Part shown: in pieces, positions 16,911-24,913 of the stretch
How positions within the stretch are numbered: position 1 is the stretch's first letter
How the letters are laid out: every line of letters begins with the position of its first letter
Assembly: GCA_902492455.1 (NCBI GenBank)
Contig: CABULH010000006.1
Location: 62,001 to 126,000, forward strand
Source of the DNA: an uncultured Oscillospiraceae bacterium
GTDB taxonomy: Bacteria; Bacillota; Clostridia; Oscillospirales; Acutalibacteraceae
Direction of reading: 5' to 3'
DNA length: 64,000 nucleotides
Position numbers and translations under genes: made by a program
The notes under the pieces: generated by a model
What the model saw: only the letters and a program-made list of their open reading frames with translations
What the model was told of the DNA's origin: nothing
Database searches by the model: none

Positions 16911-17825
16911 TTACCCTTTCACGGCGCCTATCATTACGCCCTTGACAAAGTATTTCTGCACAAACGGATACAGGCACAGCACAGGTACGGACGCAACGAC
17001 GATCACGCCGTATTTCAGCGTCTGCGCCAGCATTCGTTTGGCTTCAGCCTCGGCGGGGCTGAGGCCGATCATATTGATATCCACCTGATTTTGAATCAAA
17101 ATATCCCGCAAAAACATTTGCAGCGGATATTTTTCCGGGGTGGTCATATATACCAGCGCAGTGAAATAATCATTCCAATGCCCAACGGCGTAATACAGCC
17201 CCAGCACCGCCAAAATGGGAGCGCTTAAGGGCAGCACGATCCGCCAAAGGATCTGTACCGAATTGGCGCCGTCCAGTTCTGCCGCTTCATACAGGGTTTT
17301 CGGTATACTGGTTTGAAAATATGTACGCATGATAATCACATAAAAAATAGATACGGCGCCCGGAAGGATCATGGCCCAGATGGTGTCCAGTATCCCCAGC
17401 TTGACAACCACCAGATAAGTGGGGATTAAGCCGCCGGAGAAGTACATCGTAAACATAAACATACCCATAAAGAAATTGCGGGGGACGAAATCCTTGCGGG
17501 AAAGGGGATACGCTGCGCACACCGTCATGGCGAGATTGAGCAGCGTGCCCAGTACCGTATAGATCAGGGTGTTTCGATAGCCGATCCAGATGTTTTTGTA
17601 ATCCAGAATGGCTTTATACCCATCCAGATTGAATCCCACCGGCAGCAGCCAGACCTTGCCCAGCAGCACCGCCGAAGGGTCGCTGACCGAAGCGCTCACC
17701 ACAAAAATGAGGGGCCACAGGAATATGACCACCAGCAGCGCCATAATCGTGATGTTCACTATATCGAAAATTTTATCCCCGAGGGTTTGCTTCATAAAGG
17801 GCTTGCGCCGAATATTGGCAGACAT
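16911..17825 (-). CDS. Carbohydrate ABC transporter permease, LplC/CUT1 type
   Basis: An inner-membrane permease of 304 residues with about six transmembrane segments and the ATPase-docking loop EAAELDGANSVQILW. The C-terminus MIGAVKG is typical of LplC-type subunits. Start MSANIRRKPF follows AAGGGGGAG. It pairs with the LplB-type permease 13 bp upstream and the binding protein before that. No ATPase is encoded nearby, so it probably uses a shared MsmX-type ATPase. Confidence 0.95.
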   Translation of the reverse strand: MSANIRRKPFMKQTLGDKIFDIVNITIMALLVVIFLWPLIFVVSASVSDPSAVLLGKVWLLPVGFNLDGYKAILDYKNIWIGYRNTLIYTVLGTLLNLAMTVCAAYPLSRKDFVPRNFFMGMFMFTMYFSGGLIPTYLVVVKLGILDTIWAMILPGAVSIFYVIIMRTYFQTSIPKTLYEAAELDGANSVQILWRIVLPLSAPILAVLGLYYAVGHWNDYFTALVYMTTPEKYPLQMFLRDILIQNQVDINMIGLSPAEAEAKRMLAQTLKYGVIVVASVPVLCLYPFVQKYFVKGVMIGAVKG

Positions 17826-17838
17826 AGATTGCTCCCCC

Positions 17839-18798
17839 TTACCACAGACCAGAAGACGTCTTTTTTTTGACGATTGCATTGGAGGCGATGAGCAGAATCA
17901 CACTGCACACCGAGTTAAACAGTCCAACGGCGGTGGAATACCCATAATCGCTATCCAAAATACCCACACGGTACACATAGGTGGAGAGCACGTCAGAAAC
18001 AGACATGTTAAGGGAATTCTGAAGCAGCAGCACCTTTTGAAAATCCACGCCCATGATGCCGCTTAAGGCGAAGATCAGCATGATGGAAGCAGTGGGCATA
18101 ATTGAAGGCATATCAATATAGCGGATCCGCTGCAATTTGTTGGCGCCGTCGATGATAGCCGCCTCATGCATTTCGTAATCCACGCCGGACAGGGCTGAAA
18201 TATACATGATTGCGGAAAAGCCCATGGTTTGCCATACCCCTGTCCACACAAAAATCGAACGGAAATATTTGGGGTTGGAAAGGAAATCAACGGATTCTCC
18301 GCCCAACGATTTGATAACCTGATTGATGACTCCTGTATCCGGATACAAAAATATTGTAATCATGCCGCACATGACCACCATGGAAATGAAATTCGGCGCA
18401 TAAGAAATGGTCTGCACCGTTTTCCTGAACCCTTTTCCCGGAAGGTAATTGAGCAGCAGGGCAAAGAGGATGGGGATCGGAAAGCTGACTAAAAGCCCGT
18501 AGATGCTCAGCTTCAGCGTATTGCCGAGCAATGTCAGAAAGTTATAGCTGCTGAAAAATCGCTTGAAATGGTCCAAGCCGACCCAGGGGCTTCCAAAAAA
18601 GCCCAGACGGGGAATAAAATCCCTGAACGCAATCTGTATGCCGTACATAGGCCAATAACAGAAAATAACATAATAAGCGACAACCGGCGCGATCATGATA
18701 TACAGGATATAGTTGCGCTTTACATCCCGGCCAAGGCGGGCAAAAAAGCCCATCTGTTTCTCCGGCCGGCCCGTAAGTAGCTGTTGTTTGCGTATCAT
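17839..18798 (-). CDS. Carbohydrate ABC transporter permease, LplB/CUT1 type
   Basis: Partner permease of 319 residues with six predicted membrane spans; the first follows RDVKRNY, as in the LplB/YtcP-associated group. The coupling loop is EAAIIDGANKLQRIR. AGGAG seven bases upstream of MIRKQQLL fixes the start. It is separated from the binding-protein gene by a long hairpin, so it is probably made in smaller amounts than the binding protein. Confidence 0.95.
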   Translation of the reverse strand: MIRKQQLLTGRPEKQMGFFARLGRDVKRNYILYIMIAPVVAYYVIFCYWPMYGIQIAFRDFIPRLGFFGSPWVGLDHFKRFFSSYNFLTLLGNTLKLSIYGLLVSFPIPILFALLLNYLPGKGFRKTVQTISYAPNFISMVVMCGMITIFLYPDTGVINQVIKSLGGESVDFLSNPKYFRSIFVWTGVWQTMGFSAIMYISALSGVDYEMHEAAIIDGANKLQRIRYIDMPSIMPTASIMLIFALSGIMGVDFQKVLLLQNSLNMSVSDVLSTYVYRVGILDSDYGYSTAVGLFNSVCSVILLIASNAIVKKKTSSGLW

Positions 18799-18850
18799 TT
18801 CCCTGCTCCTTGCTTCATCGGGTGTTCGTAATAAATAGCACAAATACAGC

Positions 18851-18894
18851 GGAAGGAAGAAAAGGGGACGGCACTGTTCCCTTTTCTTCCTTCC
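18851..18894 (-). terminator. Intercistronic hairpin after the binding-protein gene
   Basis: A perfect 16-bp stem (GGAAGGAAGAAAAGGG against its complement) with a 12-nt loop lies between the binding protein and its permeases, without a clear U-tract after it. Such hairpins commonly stabilise or partly terminate the message so that the binding protein is in excess. Confidence 0.65.
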
Positions 18895-18913
18895 CCATTA
18901 CATTCTGCTGAGA

Positions 18914-20470
18914 TTAGGCAGCTGCCTCATACGCCTTGGTGGCGATTTCAATCATTTGGGGGAGTTTCATCTTATTCATGGTATCGATATAATTCTGCCA
19001 GCTGGAATCCAGATTCAATGCGCCCGTGATGACCTGAGCCTGATACTGCAAAATATAAGGCTGGAGATCTGCGCTAATAGTGGACAGGGTTTTCTGATCG
19101 TTCTCGCTATGCCGCTGCACCGGGAATATGATCTTGCTCAATTCTTTCTCGGAGGGAATGTCGTGATTGAATTTGTATTCGTTTTTATCCGCTTTGTTTT
19201 CCAACCATATATCGGGCTGCAAGGCCGGTGCGTAAGCGCCGCCCTGGATGCAGGCGTTGGCGCGCAGGGTGGAGATATCCGAAAAATTGCCAAGGAGCCA
19301 TTCCCATGAGCCATCAGCGTTCTTTTTGTAGCTTTCGCCTTCAACGCCCATGAAGGAAAGCGCGCCGCCCTCTTGGGTATAGAACTGATCCGCCCAGGAC
19401 ATCACAATTTCCGGGTTTTTGCATTTGTCAGTGATCGCCATTGCACCGACGCCGATGCTGGTGGCATAGGGCAGGACATGCTCAGCAAAGACAGGCACCC
19501 GGACAAAATCCGCATCCCGTTCGCGGCCGACCGTAAGATAGGAGGCCAGATCAAAGAAGAACCCGATGGTATCGCCGGAAGCACCGATGGCATGAATCTG
19601 CTCGCCATCTTGAATAAAGGTATTCTTGTCCAGCAGACCTTCGCTGTAGAGTTTGGTCATATACGCCAGAAACTCTTTGTAGCGTTCGCTGGAGTAAATA
19701 TGCTGATACTTGCCGTCGATAATGGCCATATTGCAGGCGCCCGAGTTGGGATCAACCTCAATGCCGAAATTCGGGAGGAAATAATACAGGAAATCCTGTG
19801 TGCAGATAAAGGGAATTTCATCGGCTGACTCCGAACCGTTGGGATCTCCCGTTTTAAACGCCTTGAGAGTCGTATAAAATTCGTCGAGAGTCGTCGGCAT
19901 TTCAAGGCCCAATTTTGTCAGCCAGGGCTGGTTGATAAAGCAGTTTATCCAGCCTCCAGGGCCATCGCGGCCGAGAAGAGGCAGAGAATAGATATTGCCG
20001 TCGGCTGATGTCAACTTGTCGCGTGCACTAAGCCTCGTATCCAGTTCCTTCTTCAAATTGGGAGCGTATTTCTCTATCAGATTGTTGAGCGGGATGAAGG
20101 TGCCATTTTTGCCGTATTTGTTGAGGGTGGCCTCATCAAGGCTGGAACGGAAAAATACGTCGGGGTATTGTCCGCTGCCTAACAGCAGGCTTTGCTTTTC
20201 TGCCAATTCAGCGGGCAGCACCGATTGTATCTCCCAATGAACATTGGTCATTTCTTCCAGCTTTTTAAAGCCCATTACATCGTTGAGGGCAACATCATTG
20301 TTCATAATGGTAAACATCGAATATGTACGGGACTCGGCGAGGGGGAAGGTGATGTCCGTTTCAGGCGCCGGGCTGCTGCCGTTGTCGCCGGAAGAGGCCG
20401 CGGGGCCGCTGCAGGCGCATAGGCCGGCCAGCATAGCCGCTACGGACAAAAGGACCGGAAATTTCTTCAC
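18914..20470 (-). CDS. Extracellular solute-binding lipoprotein, LplA/CUT1 type
   Basis: The oligosaccharide-capturing subunit of the importer, 518 residues and lipid-anchored outside the membrane. The GTG start is chosen because AGGAGGG precedes it by six bases and it gives a compact signal (VKKFPVLLSVAAML) with the lipobox-like LCAC. The type-I binding-protein fold is indicated by the N-terminal block with GSGQYPDVFFRSS and the C-terminal block with WADQFYTQEGG. The length (over 500) is typical of LplA-type proteins that bind larger oligosaccharides or pectin fragments. It is the first gene of the long rhamnosidase operon and is divergent from a sensor-type AraC regulator. Confidence 0.92.
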   Translation of the reverse strand: MKKFPVLLSVAAMLAGLCACSGPAASSGDNGSSPAPETDITFPLAESRTYSMFTIMNNDVALNDVMGFKKLEEMTNVHWEIQSVLPAELAEKQSLLLGSGQYPDVFFRSSLDEATLNKYGKNGTFIPLNNLIEKYAPNLKKELDTRLSARDKLTSADGNIYSLPLLGRDGPGGWINCFINQPWLTKLGLEMPTTLDEFYTTLKAFKTGDPNGSESADEIPFICTQDFLYYFLPNFGIEVDPNSGACNMAIIDGKYQHIYSSERYKEFLAYMTKLYSEGLLDKNTFIQDGEQIHAIGASGDTIGFFFDLASYLTVGRERDADFVRVPVFAEHVLPYATSIGVGAMAITDKCKNPEIVMSWADQFYTQEGGALSFMGVEGESYKKNADGSWEWLLGNFSDISTLRANACIQGGAYAPALQPDIWLENKADKNEYKFNHDIPSEKELSKIIFPVQRHSENDQKTLSTISADLQPYILQYQAQVITGALNLDSSWQNYIDTMNKMKLPQMIEIATKAYEAAA

Positions 20471-20523
20471 AAAAAACCCTCCTGTAATAATGATAATTTT
20501 GGATGTGCCATGGCTCGCTATCA

Positions 20524-20552
20524 ACTATAGCACTATGTTTGCGAGGAAACAA
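20524..20552 (-). promoter_or_regulatory. Promoter of the rhamnosidase operon
   Basis: TTGTTT, 17-bp spacer, TATAGT on the minus strand, placing the start of transcription about 50 bp before the GTG. A small inverted repeat, GCTAT-N5-ATAGC (20517-20531), overlaps the -10 and could be an operator; AraC control from the divergent gene is likely. Confidence 0.6.
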
Positions 20553-20601
20553 CGCACAATTTTTATCGATAATATATTAATAATTGCTCCCCTGGAATTT
20601 A

Positions 20602-20630
20602 TTGACATCCACCGCATATTGGTATACAGT
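20602..20630 (+). promoter_or_regulatory. Promoter of the AraC-type regulator
   Basis: A perfect TTGACA is followed after 17 bp by TACAGT (or after 15 bp by TATACA). Transcription would start about 40 bp before the regulator's ATG. Confidence 0.5.
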
Positions 20631-20676
20631 GAATCATGAAGGCAGGCAACCAGCCATTGATGAAGGAGAGGTATGG

Positions 20677-22869
20677 ATGAGATTCCGCGGTTCCACTTTG
20701 CTGAAATATGTACTGTCCTATATCCTAATTTTGGCTGTGTCCTTCGCGGGTCTTTATTTCATATTAAGCGTACAGCTCAAAAGCGAGTACGAAAAAAAGA
20801 TCAAGAATGAAACCGCTCTGAAGCTCAGCAATGTATCCAAAATGCTTTCGCAGCGGTTTACGGATATACAAACCACCAATTATCTGATTGAAAACGATAT
20901 GACCTTTATCAACGCCAGATATTCCCAAAGTGACTATACGCGTTATCTGGCCGTAAACGAACTAAAAAAACTGGCTACATTCAATGCGCTGATACACGAT
21001 ATCCTTTATATTGATATTGAAAACGGTGACTTATTGGCGGCAAACTCCTCCTGCGATATCCAGGACGGCCATATTTCGATAAAAACCACCAGGGGCAGCA
21101 TTTCCATCCCGGACGATTTGATTTATTCAAGGGATTACAGCAACATCATCTGCGCATTGAAAGGCCCCAGCCAAACGCTTTTCGCCTTTTTATGCCAGAA
21201 AAATTCCGAAAATTACCGCACGATTTATATTTTGGATGAAATCCAGCTGCGCGCGATGATCAACATGTATACCGTGCAGGAGATAACCGCTGTAGGGCTG
21301 CTGTGCAACCAGGAAATGGTATTTTCCTCCGATGGCAGCGCCTTCACAAATGTGCACGAGTTCAATGGGACGAGCGGTGAATTCGTCTCACTCAATGACC
21401 AAACAGATCTCTACATGCAAAGTACCAGCCTGCCCCAATTGACGGTGGTCGCCTGCATCGATACGATGTTCCTTAAGGATTATGTGACCGATGTATTTGA
21501 GAAATCGTATCTCAGTATGGCTGTTTTGGCCGTTTTGGGCATCACAATTGTCCTCTTTGCGATGAAAACGACCTATGTTCCCCTGCATAGGCTCATGAAG
21601 CGTATAACCAATAAATCCGGCCACAGCAGCAACGATATCCAGCTACTGAACTGCGCCTTTGACGAATATCTGGATGAGAAAAAAGCCCTTGTGGCCAAAA
21701 TCGACTATTATAAAGGAATCATAAAGAAAACTGTCCAGCTGTCTCAAACAGATTCAAATGAAGCGGCGGACAGCGATTTTAACGAAAAAATCGACACCCT
21801 TTTCAGCGAGAATTTTAAAGGCGTCATCTATGTCGCCATCCTTTCCTTTGCGTCCAGTGAGGATAATCCCGCCCTGGTAGACAGCGCCGGACTTCCCAAT
21901 GAGAAGGAGCTGCTCCTGATCACACTGGAATCCAGCCCCGGACAGCTGACCCTGTTCGTCGGCCTGCAGGAAGGCAAAAACGAAAGTGATCAGACCGCAG
22001 CCCGTCTTTTCTGCGCGATTCGGGAAAAATACGGCTGTCGGATCGCCTACAGCGATTCCTCTGCCAATCCGCTGGATATTTCGCGTCTCTATTATATGGC
22101 CAAACAGGCGCAGCCCTTTACGGAAGAAAAGGCCATCGTCCGCTACAGTCCTCTATGCGCCTCCGGTGAACGTGACCGCAGCCCCTCCTATCCGTATCAG
22201 ATTTTTGATGAACTTTCCCTCCATCTGCAGCAATTGGATTTCGATAAAGCCCATGAAAAAGTCGACAGGCTGTTTCAGCTGATGGATACGGAAAGCAGTC
22301 CCGTGGTCTTTATCCGCTGTATTCTCATGGACGTGCTGACTCTCCTCAATACCTCCATGAATGTCCATACCATCAAATTCGACAAGTACAAATCCTTGTT
22401 CACACAAACACTGCATCTTTGCCGGACCCATTTGGATACGGATGCCAAAAGAGCTATCCGGAAAAATATGCACGCCATTTTAACCGTGTTTGCGGACGCT
22501 ATGGCCGACCGCGGCCCGCAAACAGCACAGATCGTCCGCTTTGTGGAGGAAAACTGCCTGCACCCGGATTTCACCCTGCAATACCTAGCAGACCATTTTC
22601 ATGTCAGCACCGTTTATATGAGCTCCTTGTTTGTGAAAAAATTCCATATCAATTTTTCCGATTACGTTTGGAAAATGCGTTTGGACAGAGCGAAATTCTT
22701 GCTGGAGACCACGGATGATTCCATTGAGAAAATCTGCGTCGCTGTGGGTTACGATATCCCCTCCAGTTTTCGGCGCAAATTCAAACAGGAGGTTGGACTT
22801 TCGCCGTCGGAATACAAGAAAAGAGCCGCCGAAGGCATCCGGAATCATGAACCGCCCCAACATAGCTGA
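20677..22869 (+). CDS. Membrane-sensor AraC-family transcriptional regulator
   Basis: A 730-residue one-component regulator. It has an N-terminal transmembrane helix (about 8-30), an extracellular sensor region of about 250 residues (Cache-like in layout), a second transmembrane helix (around SMAVLAVLGITIVLFAM), a short linker and a cytoplasmic half ending in a double helix-turn-helix. The C-terminal AraC domain includes TLQYLADHFHVSTVYMSSLF and the second-helix block EKICVAVGYD. AAGGAG eight bases upstream selects MRFRGSTLL. This architecture is common next to LplABC-type sugar importers in Firmicutes. It is divergent from the binding-protein gene, so it probably activates that operon when its ligand is outside the cell. 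Confidence 0.9.
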   Translation: MRFRGSTLLKYVLSYILILAVSFAGLYFILSVQLKSEYEKKIKNETALKLSNVSKMLSQRFTDIQTTNYLIENDMTFINARYSQSDYTRYLAVNELKKLATFNALIHDILYIDIENGDLLAANSSCDIQDGHISIKTTRGSISIPDDLIYSRDYSNIICALKGPSQTLFAFLCQKNSENYRTIYILDEIQLRAMINMYTVQEITAVGLLCNQEMVFSSDGSAFTNVHEFNGTSGEFVSLNDQTDLYMQSTSLPQLTVVACIDTMFLKDYVTDVFEKSYLSMAVLAVLGITIVLFAMKTTYVPLHRLMKRITNKSGHSSNDIQLLNCAFDEYLDEKKALVAKIDYYKGIIKKTVQLSQTDSNEAADSDFNEKIDTLFSENFKGVIYVAILSFASSEDNPALVDSAGLPNEKELLLITLESSPGQLTLFVGLQEGKNESDQTAARLFCAIREKYGCRIAYSDSSANPLDISRLYYMAKQAQPFTEEKAIVRYSPLCASGERDRSPSYPYQIFDELSLHLQQLDFDKAHEKVDRLFQLMDTESSPVVFIRCILMDVLTLLNTSMNVHTIKFDKYKSLFTQTLHLCRTHLDTDAKRAIRKNMHAILTVFADAMADRGPQTAQIVRFVEENCLHPDFTLQYLADHFHVSTVYMSSLFVKKFHINFSDYVWKMRLDRAKFLLETTDDSIEKICVAVGYDIPSSFRRKFKQEVGLSPSEYKKRAAEGIRNHEPPQHS

Positions 22870-22902
22870 CCATGTCATCGCTTTTATCCATATCCATCCA
22901 TA

Positions 22903-22941
22903 ACAAAAGCGGGCAAATCGATACGATTTGCCCGCTTTTGT
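22903..22941. terminator. Bidirectional intrinsic terminator
   Basis: A perfect 18-bp stem (ACAAAAGCGGGCAAATCG against its complement) with a 3-nt loop lies between convergent genes; the A/T-rich stem base supplies a U-tract in both directions. Confidence 0.85.
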
Positions 22942-23033
22942 ACAGTCTGAAGAAAATGACCGGTTAGGACCGCTCTTTTCAACAGGCAACTTTTCAGCCC
23001 TGAACCGAGGGAGATCCCTTTTGCAAAGTCCGG

Positions 23034-23990
23034 TCACATACCGGTGAGTCCCGTGCGCTCCACACCAGCCACAAAGAACTTCTGGGCAAGGATGAACAGA
23101 AGCAGCAAGGGAGCAATGATCATCAAAGCCCCGGCATTGGTGAGCATGGACAGCTTCACCGTGTCGATTACCGAAGCGCCGCCCGCCGCCTGCTGCACCT
23201 GAAACGCAATGTTGCTCAGCAGAGTGGGAAAGAGCTTCAAGCCGGGCATATAAGTATTGGCGGTATAGAGATCGTTCCAGCACCAAACAAAAGAAAGCAC
23301 CGAAACAGTGGTGATAGCCGGACCGGTGTTCGGCAGCATGATGGATCGAAAAATTCGGAAAACTCCTGCCCCATCCACCCAGGCTGCCTCCTCCAGCTCA
23401 TGAGGAAGCCGGGCAAGAAACTGGCGCAGGATATAGATGAACAACCCGTTCTTGATAGCCTGGCAGCCAAAGGACATAATCAGCACCGGCCAAGGGGTGT
23501 TGATTAAGGAGGTGGGATGGACGCCGAAGAGAGCCATCAGGCCAAACCCATCGAAAAACCGGTACTGCATATAAGAAGTGACCAGGTAGGTTTGAGGCGG
23601 AATCACCAAGGTAAGGATTACCAGAAAGAACAGTATCCCCCGGCCCTTGAAGGGGAAACGGGCGAAGCCGTAAGCCGCCAGCGTACAGGAGGCCACTTGC
23701 ACCAGGGTAGCCGCAGCGGATAACAAAAAAGTGTTTAAGAGATAGGAGCCATAATCGACCAGCTCGCTCACCTCGATGAAGTTATCCAGGGTAATCTGCC
23801 GGGGTACCCATTTTACCGTCAGATCATACATATCCGCTTCAGACATAAAGGCCACCGACATCTTCACCAAGATGGGATATAGGATGACGTAAGCCACCCC
23901 CACAATAATCCCCAGGCGGAATACCGCCCACAGCACCCGAACCGCTTTTTGCCGGAACAGGAGGGCCAGCGGTTTTTTATTAAGCTTCAT
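23034..23990 (-). CDS. Carbohydrate ABC transporter permease, MalG/CUT1 type (pair B)
   Basis: A 318-residue inner-membrane subunit with six predicted spans and the coupling loop EAAWVDGAGVFRIFR. It overlaps the end of its partner by 11 bp, showing tight coupling. It is the last gene of the operon and belongs to the second of two permease pairs there. Confidence 0.93.
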   Translation of the reverse strand: MKLNKKPLALLFRQKAVRVLWAVFRLGIIVGVAYVILYPILVKMSVAFMSEADMYDLTVKWVPRQITLDNFIEVSELVDYGSYLLNTFLLSAAATLVQVASCTLAAYGFARFPFKGRGILFFLVILTLVIPPQTYLVTSYMQYRFFDGFGLMALFGVHPTSLINTPWPVLIMSFGCQAIKNGLFIYILRQFLARLPHELEEAAWVDGAGVFRIFRSIMLPNTGPAITTVSVLSFVWCWNDLYTANTYMPGLKLFPTLLSNIAFQVQQAAGGASVIDTVKLSMLTNAGALMIIAPLLLLFILAQKFFVAGVERTGLTGM

Positions 23991-24909
23991 ATTGCTTCAC
24001 CACCCTGCGCATCAGCAGATATACGATTCCCAAAAAGAGGAGGATCACCGCCGCGTAAATCCAGGACATGGCAGCGGACAGGCCGAAATTTTGATTGGTA
24101 AAGGCCGTCGTCTCAATCAGATCCAAGGTTTGGTTGGTGGTGGAGACGAAGGAATCGATGATGGTGTAGATCATGGCGATCAGCATCATCGGACAGACCA
24201 TAGGGAAGGTGATCTTCCAGTAGCATTCCCACGCCGACGCTCCTTCAATGGATGCCACCTCATACATATCCGCCGGAATAGACTGGAGCGCCGCCAGAAA
24301 AATGAGAATCTGTACCCCCGATAGGATCACGATATCATAGATCCGGTCTGCTGCAGCCGCCAGATATAGGGCGATCTTCTCCGGCAGCACCCCACTGGTG
24401 ATCAGCAGCTGGGAAAGGTTGAGGGAGCGTATTCCTGTGAGAGATTCACTCTGTTTGAAACTGCCTGCCGCTCCCATCATATTCTGCAGTGTATCTCCGG
24501 CGTCGAAGGCCATCAGGGCCGGGGCCGCCAGCACCAAGGGAAGAAAAAAGATCATCCGTACCAGCCAGCGGCCGGGGTACTTTTGATTGAGGATGCTGGC
24601 AATGAAAAAAGCGAACACCGTAATAAGAGGCAGGTTCAGCAGCATGTTCAGCAGGGACTGCATCACCCGCTCCCGGTATTCCGTGGAAACGAAGAGCGCT
24701 TGGCGGTAGTTGTATAAGCCAGCCCAAATAGGGGTAAAGCCTTCTGCGCTGACGGTTACCTTAGAAAAAGAGAACCACAGGGAACGCAGGGTGGGGATGA
24801 TGAAGAGGAACAGCAATCCCAGACAGAGGGGCAGCACATACAGATAACCATAACGCGCTTTCCGCTGGGTTAAGGTCACCATTTTTTTCTTTCTTCCAAG
24901 TTTGCGCAT
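23980..24909 (-). CDS. Carbohydrate ABC transporter permease, MalF/CUT1 type (pair B)
   Basis: A 309-residue permease with six spans. The coupling loop is divergent (EVASIEGASAWECYWK), as is common in MalF/UgpA-type subunits. GGAGG lies eight bases upstream of the ATG. It starts four bases after the DUF5696 gene ends, so it is translated with that unusual exported protein. Confidence 0.92.
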   Translation of the reverse strand: MRKLGRKKKMVTLTQRKARYGYLYVLPLCLGLLFLFIIPTLRSLWFSFSKVTVSAEGFTPIWAGLYNYRQALFVSTEYRERVMQSLLNMLLNLPLITVFAFFIASILNQKYPGRWLVRMIFFLPLVLAAPALMAFDAGDTLQNMMGAAGSFKQSESLTGIRSLNLSQLLITSGVLPEKIALYLAAAADRIYDIVILSGVQILIFLAALQSIPADMYEVASIEGASAWECYWKITFPMVCPMMLIAMIYTIIDSFVSTTNQTLDLIETTAFTNQNFGLSAAMSWIYAAVILLFLGIVYLLMRRVVKQYEA

Positions 24910-24913
24910 CTTC

